Shown here: positions 1 to 9,829 of the stretch, piece by piece
Position numbering within the stretch: position 1 is the first letter of the stretch
How the letters are laid out: the number at the start of each line of letters is the position of its first letter
Assembly (NCBI GenBank): GCA_025349905.2
Contig: MU624607.1
Coordinates: 1-42,158 of the forward strand
Direction of reading: 5' to 3'
Length of the DNA: 42,158 nt
DNA from: Blastocladiella britannica
Taxonomy: Eukaryota; Blastocladiomycota; Blastocladiomycetes; Blastocladiales; Blastocladiaceae
Translations under genes and position numbers: made by a program
Notes under the pieces: generated by a model
Told to the model about the DNA's origin: nothing
The model's database searches: none
Seen by the model: the letters and a program-made list of their open reading frames with translations, nothing else

Positions 1-34
1 TGAGTTTGTGTGAAGTAAATGAAAAAAAGGCAGA

Positions 35-40
35 ACGAAC
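35..40 (-). other. Intron donor of the b561 gene, intron leaves the window
   Basis: On the minus strand the sequence GTTCGT follows the codon for the last Val of the b5-like segment in phase 0. The same donor hexamer is used in the BAR-like gene at 8314. The intron's acceptor is not in the window. Confidence 0.5.
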
Positions 41-1150
41 CACCCAACGCTGCACGTCGTAAACGACACCACCGGGACCAATGACCCACAGCTTGGCCTG
101 ATCGGTAACGCTCGTGTTGAGCTGCTTCCAGGACATGACGGGGAGGCCGTTCCGGATCGCCGACGCACGCGCCTCGCGGGCCACCATCTGGGCCAGCGCC
201 GACTTGAGGTACAGCGGGGCCGCATCTTTACCAGAGACAGACCCGGTCGAGGCCGCCAGCGTGGTCGAGTCGCGCCACGAGGGAGCCGCCGACCCGACCA
301 GCGCGCGATGGGCGTCGTCGGAAATGGACGAAGAGCGGCCGACAGCGGCGCGGTCGTTCGGCTCGGGCGCGTACTGGGCGAGCGCGCGCGACTCTTGCTG
401 CCAGCGCGAGACCTCCATGGCGGCAATGGCGGCCGCCCACACCAGCACGCACGCGTACCAGTACAGGTACAGCGGCGACCACATGGCGGTCGGGTCGCCA
501 AACTTGTAGTCGTGGTTGATTCCGAGCGGCATCTGCACAAACCCGGTGGCAAGGATCAGCGTGCCCGTGATGGCGTGGATGCGGCCGTTGCGGACAATGC
601 CCTTGGGAACCCGCGGCTTGGTCATGTCGCGGAAGTGCGCGAACCCGCCCAGAAGCTGCATGGCCACCATCAGCATGATAAACACGCCGACCCACCGGTG
701 CGGCGTGTGGCACTGGTACGCCGAGAGCCAGGCGGGGATGGTCGCCAGCAGCACCAAAAGGCCTGCAAATGTCTGCACGCCCGCGTGGATGGGCATCCAG
801 TACGGCGACGCGCTGCGGTAGTAGCGCGCGTAAAAAGCGGCACCCGGGAGCACTAGGCCAAACATGGCGAGCATCGTGAGGCCGTGTGCCTTGAGGCCCG
901 GATTCGCGAGAAACATGAAGCCGGGAATCTCGTCCGGGTCGAGGGCAGCAGTGGCGTTGTTGTTGGTGGCATTGCCGGTGGCGGTGGCCCCCCAGGCACC
1001 GGTGCGAGTGGTGGTGGTTGTGGAGGTAGAGGTGGTGGTAGTGGTCGAGGCGGCCAGCGCGGACGGCAGAGCCAGGGCCAGGAGCGCGAGGGTGGCCAGT
1101 TGCCAGCAGAAGGGACGCATTTTGGAATGCAATTGCAGCATCGAATCCAT
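41..1150 (-). CDS. Cytochrome b561 membrane protein running into a cytochrome-b5-like domain (partial)
   Basis: The visible exon encodes 370 residues. A secretory signal is seen (RPFCWQLATLALLALALPSA); the best signal peptide starts at an inner Met at 1120, but the outermost ATG at 1150 is given. A Thr/Ser-rich low-complexity stretch and NATNNNA follow. Next comes a b561-type core with about five hydrophobic helices and haem-ligand-type histidines (LKAHGLTM, MPIHAG, TPHRWVGV, RIHAITG). After a Ser/Ala-rich linker the C-terminus reads SWKQLN...LWVIGPGGVVYDVQRWV, which matches the start of a cytochrome b5 fold. The HPGG haem motif would lie just beyond. The exon ends at a phase-0 GTTCGT donor (40-35) and the rest is off the window. 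By family, b561 proteins move electrons across membranes; electron exchange with the b5 domain is inferred. I am sure of b561 and fairly sure of b5. Confidence 0.75.
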
Positions 1151-1372
1151 CCAAGGTCAAGCTTATGTGAGGGTTTTGAAAGAGAAAGAGGACGGTTTCC
1201 TCACCGCAATGGAATTGAATAAACGTAGCAGCCAGTCAAGGACAAGAAGTACGAGCTGACCGAGTGAGCCGAGAGACGAGCGAAAGAGACGCTATTTTTG
1301 GGTCCCTGGCATTGAGTTGGCTGTATTGCGGTGTATTATTTTGCGGTCAACTTTTGTCAAATACTTTTATTT

Positions 1373-3010
1373 TCAGTGGGAACTCGCCGCTGCCACATCT
1401 TCCCACCCCTCCGAGCCTTCCTGTGCCGCGTCAAGGTCGTCAAGGTCGTCAAGGTCGTCAATTTCCACGTACGTGTGCGGTGCAAACCTCCGGCACCCCT
1501 TGGACGACCCCTTAGTACCCTTGCACATGCGGCAGCGGTCAATGCATGGCAGATCGACTGCGCCGTGCTCGCACCCAGAGTAAGTGGTGCGCACGCACTC
1601 GGTCACATCCTTGCCCAGACCGCAGCACGACCACTCCTCAATGCACCCTTTTGCCGGATCAGTGGTGTCGCAGCACGACATCTTGCACCCGTCCGAGTTG
1701 GCAGGATCCGCGCCGCACTTGGAGCACACGTCGGTGCAAGGTAGCGCTAATGCGTTATTGACCAACTGTTGGCAGCACCCGTACTTGAAAGCACATGCCG
1801 GCGCCGTCGGGAGCTGTCCGCAACACTCGAGCACGCATCCGCCAACGTCGGCGGCGATCGGCACCACCGCCCCGTCAACGCTGATGGTCGCAACAATACT
1901 GCGGCATTGCTGGCACTGCACGCGGCACTCGCGCACCCCATCGCAACACGCGTACACGCACCCAGCGCCTAAATTACCTTGACCTTGCTTGGCGCCGCAC
2001 TTGATGCACTTGGTCACTTCCACAGGGGCCGAAATGGGGAGTTCGACACCCGTGCCCTGGAAAATCACCTTGAAACCTTGGCCCGGCACCACCTTGGTCT
2101 CGTACCCCGGGTGGGTCCTTTCGGCGCTATGGTGAACGGGGACAGCAGGGCCATGGACGCGCTGCGTGCTTCCGTGCGCCGGCACGGGGGCGGAGGTGTG
2201 CACCTTTTTCAGGTCCGCGTGGATGCGGTACGCCTCGCGCGAGTGCCGCGGCTCGAGCTTGCCAGTGTGCGACTGCCCGGGAGCGCCGTCGTGTGCGCGC
2301 TCCATGGACGCGTGGCATCCGCCCTCAACGAGCCGCGGGTCGCCGCGGGCTGTGCAGTCGACACACCGCTTGTTGCTGTGGACCACGCGCACGGGCGTGC
2401 GCGGCGCTAACACAATCTCGAGCAACTCGGCCCGGAAATCGGCCTCCGTGTACTCGCCCTTGTCGTAGTTGGACTCGGATTCGGTGTCCGGCAACAGGCC
2501 CATGAAATGGTGCGGCACCGCCGGGTTGTCGCCATCGCCACCGCCAAGTACCATCTCCATGGCCGCCACCGCGCCGTGGGTCCCGGTTTGGCGCGCGCAC
2601 CGGTACATGACCACCACGTTCTGGTGCAGATCGTGGTCCGTGTTCTCGGCGTACGACTTGATGTACGCCGCGGTTTCCTGGAGCCCGGCCTCGGCACGGG
2701 TCGCGTAGTTGTTGCACCACAGGATCACGTCGATCGAGTCGATCCCGTGCTCGTGCAGCTTGCGCAGGATCGACGTGTGCGTGGCCTGGTTGGGGAAGTG
2801 CTCGGTGTCGGCGAATCCGCGCGTGTCGACCAGCTTGAGCGTGTGAGTTGGGAGATCCACCGTGTATATGATGGTATCCGGAGTCGTGGACTTGGCCGAG
2901 TGGCCCACCACCGCTTCTTTGGCACCGAGGATCCGGCAAATCTCGGTTTTGCCAGTGCCGGTGACACCGACAAGAAGTGCGACAAGGGCTGGAAGAATGG
3001 GTTTGGTCAT
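1373..3010 (-). CDS. P-loop GTPase (AIG1/GIMAP-like) with C-terminal cysteine-rich array
   Basis: Single-exon gene of 545 residues. The ATG at 3010 is chosen because the sequence before it is A/C-rich and leader-like; in-frame ATGs at 3070 and 3157 would add 20 or 49 residues. A hydrophobic N-terminus leads straight into a Walker A motif, GVTGTGKT (about residues 15-22). A G3 motif DTRGF follows at about residue 62. No canonical NKxD/TKxD G4 motif is visible, so base specificity is uncertain. After about residue 215 comes a His/Pro-rich linker. Then a region of about 200 residues has many CxxC and CC pairs (CIKCG, YACCDG, CQQC, ECCG, CSKCG, SCCD, CRMC). The tail DDLDDLDDLD comes from a 9-bp DNA repeat. 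An AATAAA lies just after the stop (1371-1366). The function of the cysteine array is not recognised; metal binding or disulphides are both possible. Confidence 0.7.
   Translation of the reverse strand: MTKPILPALVALLVGVTGTGKTEICRILGAKEAVVGHSAKSTTPDTIIYTVDLPTHTLKLVDTRGFADTEHFPNQATHTSILRKLHEHGIDSIDVILWCNNYATRAEAGLQETAAYIKSYAENTDHDLHQNVVVMYRCARQTGTHGAVAAMEMVLGGGDGDNPAVPHHFMGLLPDTESESNYDKGEYTEADFRAELLEIVLAPRTPVRVVHSNKRCVDCTARGDPRLVEGGCHASMERAHDGAPGQSHTGKLEPRHSREAYRIHADLKKVHTSAPVPAHGSTQRVHGPAVPVHHSAERTHPGYETKVVPGQGFKVIFQGTGVELPISAPVEVTKCIKCGAKQGQGNLGAGCVYACCDGVRECRVQCQQCRSIVATISVDGAVVPIAADVGGCVLECCGQLPTAPACAFKYGCCQQLVNNALALPCTDVCSKCGADPANSDGCKMSCCDTTDPAKGCIEEWSCCGLGKDVTECVRTTYSGCEHGAVDLPCIDRCRMCKGTKGSSKGCRRFAPHTYVEIDDLDDLDDLDAAQEGSEGWEDVAAASSH
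1429..1461. repeat. 9-bp tandem repeat inside the GTPase gene
   Basis: The unit cgtcaaggt is repeated three times and starts a fourth copy. It encodes the acidic DDL-DDL-DDL tail of the minus-strand GTPase. As an in-frame 9-mer it could vary in copy number without breaking the reading frame. Confidence 0.85.
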
Positions 3011-3329
3011 TTCGCTGTTTGCTGTTGTTTGTTGGTTCTGTTTGTGCGTTGGTGATATTGCTTTGGACATGACAGAGGAGAGGTGGCCAGGAGGATGCGA
3101 TACTTGTACTTTGTCAGAAAACGAGTGTGTCCACTCTAAACCGTTGAAGTTGGACACATTCGTTCTTCGATTTGTGTGGACACGAGCATTTTTGCGTGGC
3201 TCAGTGGGACATAGAGGATGGCCTATCCAGGAAGCTCCCGAGTGACTATAGTGCTATTATGCGAGGAAAAAATATTTCCACTTTCCCTTGTCACGCCCAC
3301 AATAGAATTAAAAAAAACGAAATCGTCGG
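3011..3329. promoter_or_regulatory. Shared divergent upstream region of the GTPase and GPCR genes
   Basis: 319 nt separate the two divergent start codons. It holds an A/C-rich leader next to the GTPase start and an A-rich stretch (attaaaaaaaac) just before the GPCR start. No further gene is seen. Co-regulation is possible but not shown. Confidence 0.4.
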
Positions 3330-6300
3330 ATGACACCACCTCACTTATGCCTCCATTTCGTCTGGTTGGCACTCACCGTAATCTGGATTGGCCATGGATT
3401 CGCAGCAGCTACGACTGGATCGCCAATAGCGGATCTTATGGCCGCTTGCCGCCAGTGCACGCGCCGATCCGAAATCACGATCCCAATGATTTGCCACAGC
3501 GACTGGGTGCTGAGCAGCTTTTGGGTTTCGGTGGCCTCGGGAATCACCAAAGCTACGCAATTGTACAATATTTCTGCCGTGTTGCAACGGCCGACGGTGA
3601 TTGGCCCTGCCAACGAGGCGGCACTGGTTTCGCTCGCTGCCTCCAACTACTCGCTCATTGGCACTACTGTTGGTAATGCCAAAGTTATCTTTTTCTCGCT
3701 CTGAGCTGGAATTGTTTTATTGATGATATTGCGATTTGATCAGTTGATATGGACAACGTTGGGAGCGCGGTGGCGAGAGTGGTTGCAAATGGATCCGCGG
3801 TCGTGACCTACAATAGCGGCAACATGTACATTGACCGTGATGGGGCGTACGTCCAGCCATTTTTTTACTGTAGAAATTGCTCAGAGCAACTGAGGGAATG
3901 GATCAACAAGGATGAACCACATTGGCCAAACCGAATACAATGCCGGATTCAAATTAGGAGCACGTTTGGCCACTCTTGGAGCGCGCCAGATTTATTGCCT
4001 CAATCAAGAGATTGGCGACACGAGTCTGGCCGCGCGATGCCAGGGAGCCCGTGACGGAGCCGTCTCTGTCAATCGTACGGATGCGTCCACTGTATAAAAT
4101 TGATATGCACTAAATATGCAAGCACAGCATCGGCATCCGTGACACTGACGTACCTCGATGGAACCTCCAATCCGTCCATGATCGCCACCATCAATGGCCT
4201 GCTGGACGCCCACCCAAACCTCGACGGCTTTGCGTCGCTCGATCAGGACATGGCCATCCGGACCACTGCCATTCTCGCCCAGCGCAACCTTCTCGGTACC
4301 GTCAAAGTTGGCACCGTTGATATTGGCCAGGGCGTACTGCAACAAATTCAACAGGGCAACATCTCGTTTGCCATTGACCAGCAGGAAGTTCTGCAGGGAT
4401 TCGGAACCATGCTCTTGCTCAAAACATTCTACATGACGCGTGGGCAAATGCTGCTCACAAAAGAGCTGCTGTCGGGGCCCGCAGTCGTGTCGAGCGCCAA
4501 CGTGCCGCAGGTAATGTGCCGCGTCGACCCTACTCACCCTGGCTGTGCTCTGACCTTGCCTGCTGTATGTACTCTGTTTCATTACGTCCTACCAGTGTGA
4601 TAATGATTGCATCCAATAAAAATAAAGTCAATCACAATCGGGGTCGTGTCGCTCAACTCCTGGACGCTGACCAGCGCCGTCACCAAACAACTCCAGTACG
4701 GCGCCATGAATGCTGCTCGAGAACATGGCGTCAAGTTGCTGTTTATCGATACCGGCATTTTTGACCTCCAAGCACTGGCTCTCCAAGTGCAAGCAGCCGT
4801 CAATGCTGGATCCATTTCGGCGCTGGTCATGCCGATTCCGTCGGTGAGTAGTGGCCAGGATTACGGTGCGCTCGCTGACTTGGCTGCAGCCGCATCGATT
4901 CCCGTGTTTTCCTACGGCACGGGAGCCATTCGAGGCGCTCCCAAGGTAGCGTCCGGGTCCATCAAGTTCCATTTGGGCCAGGACGAGTCCGTGTCGGGTG
5001 CACGGGTCGGGGCACGGCTGAATGCGATCATGGCACCGGGCACGCAGGTCCTTTGTCTGTCGCTGGAACTCGGGAGCGACGACATGCAGCTCAAGTGCGC
5101 TGGGACTCAAACGGCGCTGTCGGACGGACGGTCAGTTGCTTTTCAATCGGGTAGCGGGTCACTGGTCTTGATGCTCTCCCCGCGCGACAGCGGCTTGTCG
5201 CACGCAACGCTCTCGGCCGCACTCGCCACCAACCCTAACATTGGCGCCATCGTGTTTCCTAACGCGGAAACGGCACGAACGGTTGTGAATGTACTGGCAG
5301 CCACCACGCATGCGACTCGAGCGTCGTCCATCGTCATTGCTGGTTACGGCGTCAACCTGGATGTGATGGAGCTGATTCACGCGGGCACCGTCGCATTTAC
5401 GGTCGACGAGCAGCCGTTCTTGCAGGCGTATCTCGGTACTGCGTTTGCGGCGTATTACTTGACCGACAACCTCGTGTTGCAAAACGGGTTGCTGGAAACT
5501 GGTCCGCAATTCATTGACCAGTCGACGCTGCAGAGCGCCATTTGCCGCGCTGACACAGACGCGGACCCGATGGCCGAGTGCCCTGCGTGCCCACCGCTGT
5601 GCTCTGTCAATGGCCGGTGCCTCGACAGCGGCATCTGTCAGTGCAATAGCGGCTGGCTTTTTGGGCCAAACGCAGACTGCCAGCTCAAGGGTATATATGT
5701 CGCAGACGTGCCAGTAACTATTTGAATTGACACCCCCCAACTGATTCCAGATCCCGGGCTGCAGTTTATCGCGGCCTCCTCGACCATTGCGCTGACCATG
5801 ATTTGTTTCTGCGGGGCTGCCGTTCTTGTGACGCTTGGGTGCACGGTCCTGATTTTCCGATTCCGCGCCATCCCCATCATCAAGGCCAGCTCGTGGGGCA
5901 TGGAAATGATCATGCAGTTTGGATTTGCGCTCGTGTATGCGTCGCCGTTCCTGTACATTGGACCACCAACCGACGTCACCTGCTTGCTCCAGCCATATAT
6001 CTTATCTATTGGGTTCTCGATCGCCATTGCCCCGCTGTTGGCGAAAACGTTGCGCATTTATATCCTGTTCCACCAAGTCTTTCACTCGCGCGTCATGGGT
6101 TCCGGGCGCATCTTTCGAACCATGGCGGGCATTGTCGTGATGGTCAATCTCGTACTTGTTTTCATGTTTCTTTTCTTTCGGTATGGCATTTTAAATCCAT
6201 GAATGGAGCAGATGATTTGCACTGCATGGGCAGTCCTCGATCGTCCGCTGCCAACTCGCGAGGCGATTGCACCCGGAAAGACAAACATGGTCTGCCAGAG

Positions 6301-7497
6301 CGCAAGCGGCTCGGTGTTTGTCACCATCTTGCTTTCCTATGTGCGATCTTTTAAAAAGCTGACCTCAATCAGTGAGGACTGATAGCATGTCCGCACACAG
6401 AACGGATTCTTGATCTTGCTCGGCGCTGGGCTCGGGTTTGTCACTCGCGGCGTCGAAGAGCGGTTCAACGAGTCTCGCCAGAGTATGCTTTCTATTTGGT
6501 ACTCATGCGGTTGTATACTGACCACACGAAATACAGTCGGCATCACAATGTACAACCTCACCGGCGTCGCGGCAATTGGAATCCCGCTGCTCCTATCCTC
6601 CATCAACAACGTGACGTTGTTCTTCAGCTTCTTTTCCGCGATCTTGCTCGTGGCGGGACTCGCGACCCAGTTCATCCTGCTATGGCCCAAACTGTCAGGG
6701 ATATGGGTGCTGGAGACCGAATTCGATGGCCCAAAGATGGCGCCACTGAGCAGCTTTACCGTGTCCAGCAGCCGCTCCACCAGTATTCGCGTCAACCGGC
6801 AAGCAAAGATGGTGGCTGCTGCCATGTCGATGAGCAGCATGACCGTGCAGCTGGAACGACACACGTGGGAGACCATGACCATCGTGGCTCACACGCGGAT
6901 CGTCACCGGTAAACTGAGCGAGTTGATGGCACTGTGGTCCAAATCCACCGTCATGTACTTTCGCGACTTGGAGACGCGACTGCCGATGCTGGGTATCTTG
7001 AGCTCGACCCAGGCACCCGGGGTGGGCCAGTTTCTTGATCTGTCGCTGGCGCTGTTCAAGTTGTACTCGATTGTTCCCGTCACGGCTTCGACTAATGGCG
7101 GCAAAGGAATGGTAGAGCGTTCGATGTCCAAGACGGGCAAGACCTCTTCGTTTCTGAACCCTGAGGTGGCCCAGCCCGGCGCATACAGTGTGATTCAGAT
7201 CAAGATGACGGTACGTACTTTCTTTTTTTGCTGCAGAAGTTGAATTGGCTCACACATTCAAACGTACGTGAGTAGTCGGGATTGACAATCTCAATCAAGA
7301 TCGCCGAGGGCCCAACACTCGAGCTTTGGACTGCGACCTTGGCCAAGGTCTGTGGGTACCGCCCGCTGGCAGGCTCGCCCTCTGGGAAGAACGTTCTTTC
7401 CCAGCCGGCGCCCACCACCAAGGCCTCTTCGGCGCTCGAGTCATCAGGGCAGGCCCAACCGACGATTCAAAAGAACCGGTCCGGGTTCCTTGGTTGA
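3330..7497 (+). CDS. Class C GPCR with two tandem sugar-binding (PBP type I) domains and an EGF-like module
   Basis: Ten exons: 3330-3672, 3744-3846, 3911-4074, 4128-4564, 4628-5690, 5751-6151, 6212-6340, 6401-6482, 6537-7210, 7276-7497. All phases agree, giving 1205 residues. Domains in order: signal peptide (1-26). First periplasmic-binding fold to about 349 (HIGQTEYNAG, DQQEVLQGFG). Second one, about 350-660 (ITIGVVSLNSW, FHLGQDES, VDEQPFLQAYLG). Cys-rich EGF-like stretch ending near 703 (CPACPPLCS...CQC). Seven hydrophobic helices, about 706-970, with class C signatures: Cys at the start of TM3, LLAKTLRI, WAVLDRPLP after TM4, NESRQIGITMYN before TM6. Cytosolic tail of about 230 residues. 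Class C receptors signal through G proteins, and the binding folds resemble bacterial ribose/sugar-binding proteins; the ligand is unknown. The acceptors at 3910 and 7275 are the least certain. Confidence 0.85.
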
Positions 7498-7551
7498 ATC
7501 AGTCAAATACAAATAGAGCAGTGCATCTATTTTGTCTAAAAAATCAACAAC

Positions 7552-9422
7552 TCACTTTTGCCCATTCGAGACATCCTGGCTGACCCTCCCACTGGATGCA
7601 GCGGCTTTTTGCATGGTAGCGACTTGGTACATGAGGTCGACTGCCACTTTATCCTCCAGAACGGCGGTTTTGGCCAGTACGGCCTCCACAAGCCGATCAT
7701 GGCGCTCACGCAGCGACGATGCATGGTTATCGGCGTCAAATGTGCCCGCAGAGAACGGTCGTGCTGTTGCCGATGTCGAGTCCTTTGCCATTGCTGTTGC
7801 TGCTGGTGGAAGCGGCTCATGCCCATTTGCAGCAGCCACTGCATCCGTGGAGGCTTCGGCCGAGCTCGTCGAAGTCAGAGGCTGCGGTGAATGTGATGCT
7901 GTTACAGCTGCCGCCACTACCTTGTCAATCGACCCGCGAGAAGACGACCCATGTCCGCTGATGAAACCACTGCTACCAGAGGTACTAAACACGGCGCTCC
8001 GAATCGGTGCCCACAGCCCGTCGCCGATCGGGCGAAGCCCTTGCGCGACAACATGCCCACCGGCAACCAAGTGAGCGAGTCCCGTGGACCGGTACAGCTC
8101 GAGCTCAGTGTGTGCGGCATTGGCGGCCCGCAGCGTCATCACCGCATCGGCGAGCGCGCGCTGCTGAAAGTTTTGCAGTTGCGCCGAGAAACTCGAGAGC
8201 GCGCGTAAGTACGCTACGGTTGTCAGCGCCTGTCCCTGGACCGTGCGGCCTGTATCATTTTATTGTGATGAGTCAATTTTGTTATGCGATACGATCAGGG
8301 CAGTGGGGACGAACCAAATTGCTCCAAAGCGTCGCCGATTTTAGGCGCTTCAGCAGTGGAAGTGCTATTGTGGTTGGACGGAGAAGTATCGTCGCTACTG
8401 GAGGTGGTCACAGCTACCGCGCTCTCGCTCTTGATCCGATTCGACTCGCCCAGCACCGTATCCGCCAAACTCGCCTCAGCCTCCACCATCAGCACCATGG
8501 CCTCCTGGTACCGCAACACCGCGTCCCCAATCCGCGCGTACATGTGGTCCAAGTCCATCAGCACTTTGCGCGCATGCTCCGTGTCGGGATCATCGCCCGC
8601 GGCGGCCCCACCCATTTCGCGGGCAAGGTGCACGAGCTGCGCGGGAGCGTCTCGAGTCATAGCCGTTGCGACCGTGGTCAGGGGCGCGCCGATCGTGGTG
8701 TTGAATAGGGACGTGATTCCGCGCGTCAGGTGGGTCAGGGGGACCATTGGGTTGAGCACAGATGCGCCGACACTGGAGACGGAGGAGGGAGGTCGCGGTA
8801 GCGACGACGCAATGTAGGATGACGTGGATGTGGATTCGGGCAGGACGGGGGCCACGCGGATCAGTGGCGAGGTGGGCACCTCGGGCTTTGAAGCAGCCGA
8901 GGAAATCGGAGCCTCAGGCTCTTGTGTGACGGGAAGGACAATTGCTGCTGGCGTCGACCGCCATGAAAAGCGGGGCTCATCGATCGGTTTCGAACCTGCA
9001 ACAGAAGTAGTGGCAGCGGGGGCGCCGCGGTCCAAAGTGGATACCCGCGAGGTAATATCGTAGCAGTTGGTGATGGTTCCGGCCCGCGATCGCGGCCGGT
9101 CCACGGTTGTGTATGTCGGCGCAGTGCGCGAATTCGACAGATCGGATCCGCCACCACCACCTTCAGATCGGCTGCTGGAATCTGGCCCCAACAGCGAGGG
9201 GAGCGGATCAGTGGATGTCGGAGAGGCAGTGACGTGAATGCCGCGCAATTTACGCTCGAAGGCGTCCAGGGAAGTCTGATCCACGCGGGAAGCGCGCGGT
9301 GCGGTTCCTGCTGCTGCTCCAGTTCCAGTTCCATTACGGTTCGGATCGCTGCCGTTACCACTCGATCCACTCATAATACCACGGGCCAGGGTGCTGGATG
9401 ACGGTTGCGTTGATGTTGGCAT
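7552..9422 (-). CDS. Ser/Thr-rich protein with BAR-like helical region
   Basis: Two exons (8315-9422 and 7552-8249) join in phase 1 through a 65-nt intron with a GTTCGT donor, giving 601 residues. The first roughly 270 residues are Ser/Thr/Pro-rich and disordered, with poly-Gly. From there on the protein is helical with heptad-like spacing: HARKVLMDLDHMYARIGDAV, a break, then IGDALEQFGRTV and FSAQLQNFQQRALADAV. The LGxALEQFG-type run followed by a long helix resembles BAR domains of sorting nexins. No PX domain is present, so this is a weak family call based on pattern only. A later Ser/Ala-rich stretch separates a last helix near the C-terminus. The gene converges on the GPCR, with 54 nt between the stops. 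The start could also be the Met at 9374. Confidence 0.6.
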
Positions 9423-9829
9423 ACTTTCAGTGTTGGTGCAGTTTTCGCCACTTGGATTTCGCCAATTTTTCTCCTTCGCAAAAAACCAAACGCGTCCGAC
9501 CATTGGATAAAAGTGACTGACTTTGCGACCACTGGTATTTGAGCTCGCCCTGCCCGTCTTTTGTACGTTTCGACATGTTTTTCTTTTCTTATGTTGCACG
9601 ATTGGACGGGTCCTCATGCATGTTGGTTGGTTGGCGAACGCGTCGCCCTTACACCGCCAACTCCTGCAATCTTCAACAACTTTCCCTGGCCGCACCAGCA
9701 ACAGCACCTGCGAAATATATCTTTGACACTGCCTAACGACCGTCTCTGATCGATCAGCGTATATACTCACCATACGCGAAAATAAAAACAGCTTCGCCAC
9801 ACGCATCAACAACCAAAATAATAATAAAA
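9423..9829. promoter_or_regulatory. Divergent upstream region of the BAR-like and SND1 genes
   Basis: 407 nt with no credible gene; short open frames here lack codon bias. A TATATA lies at 9759-9764, about 66 nt before the SND1 start codon, and the sequence next to that ATG is an A-rich leader (aaaataataataaaa). Confidence 0.4.

Noticed and set aside
228..1160. 310-residue open frame on the minus strand overlapping the b561 gene
   Set aside because: It is His/Arg-rich and out of frame with the b561 helices; a shadow of GC-rich codons.
3847..3884. 38-nt intron ending at ctcag in the GPCR
   Set aside because: The downstream frame would meet a TGA at 3891. The acceptor at 3910, with an aactgag branch-like motif before it, keeps the frame.
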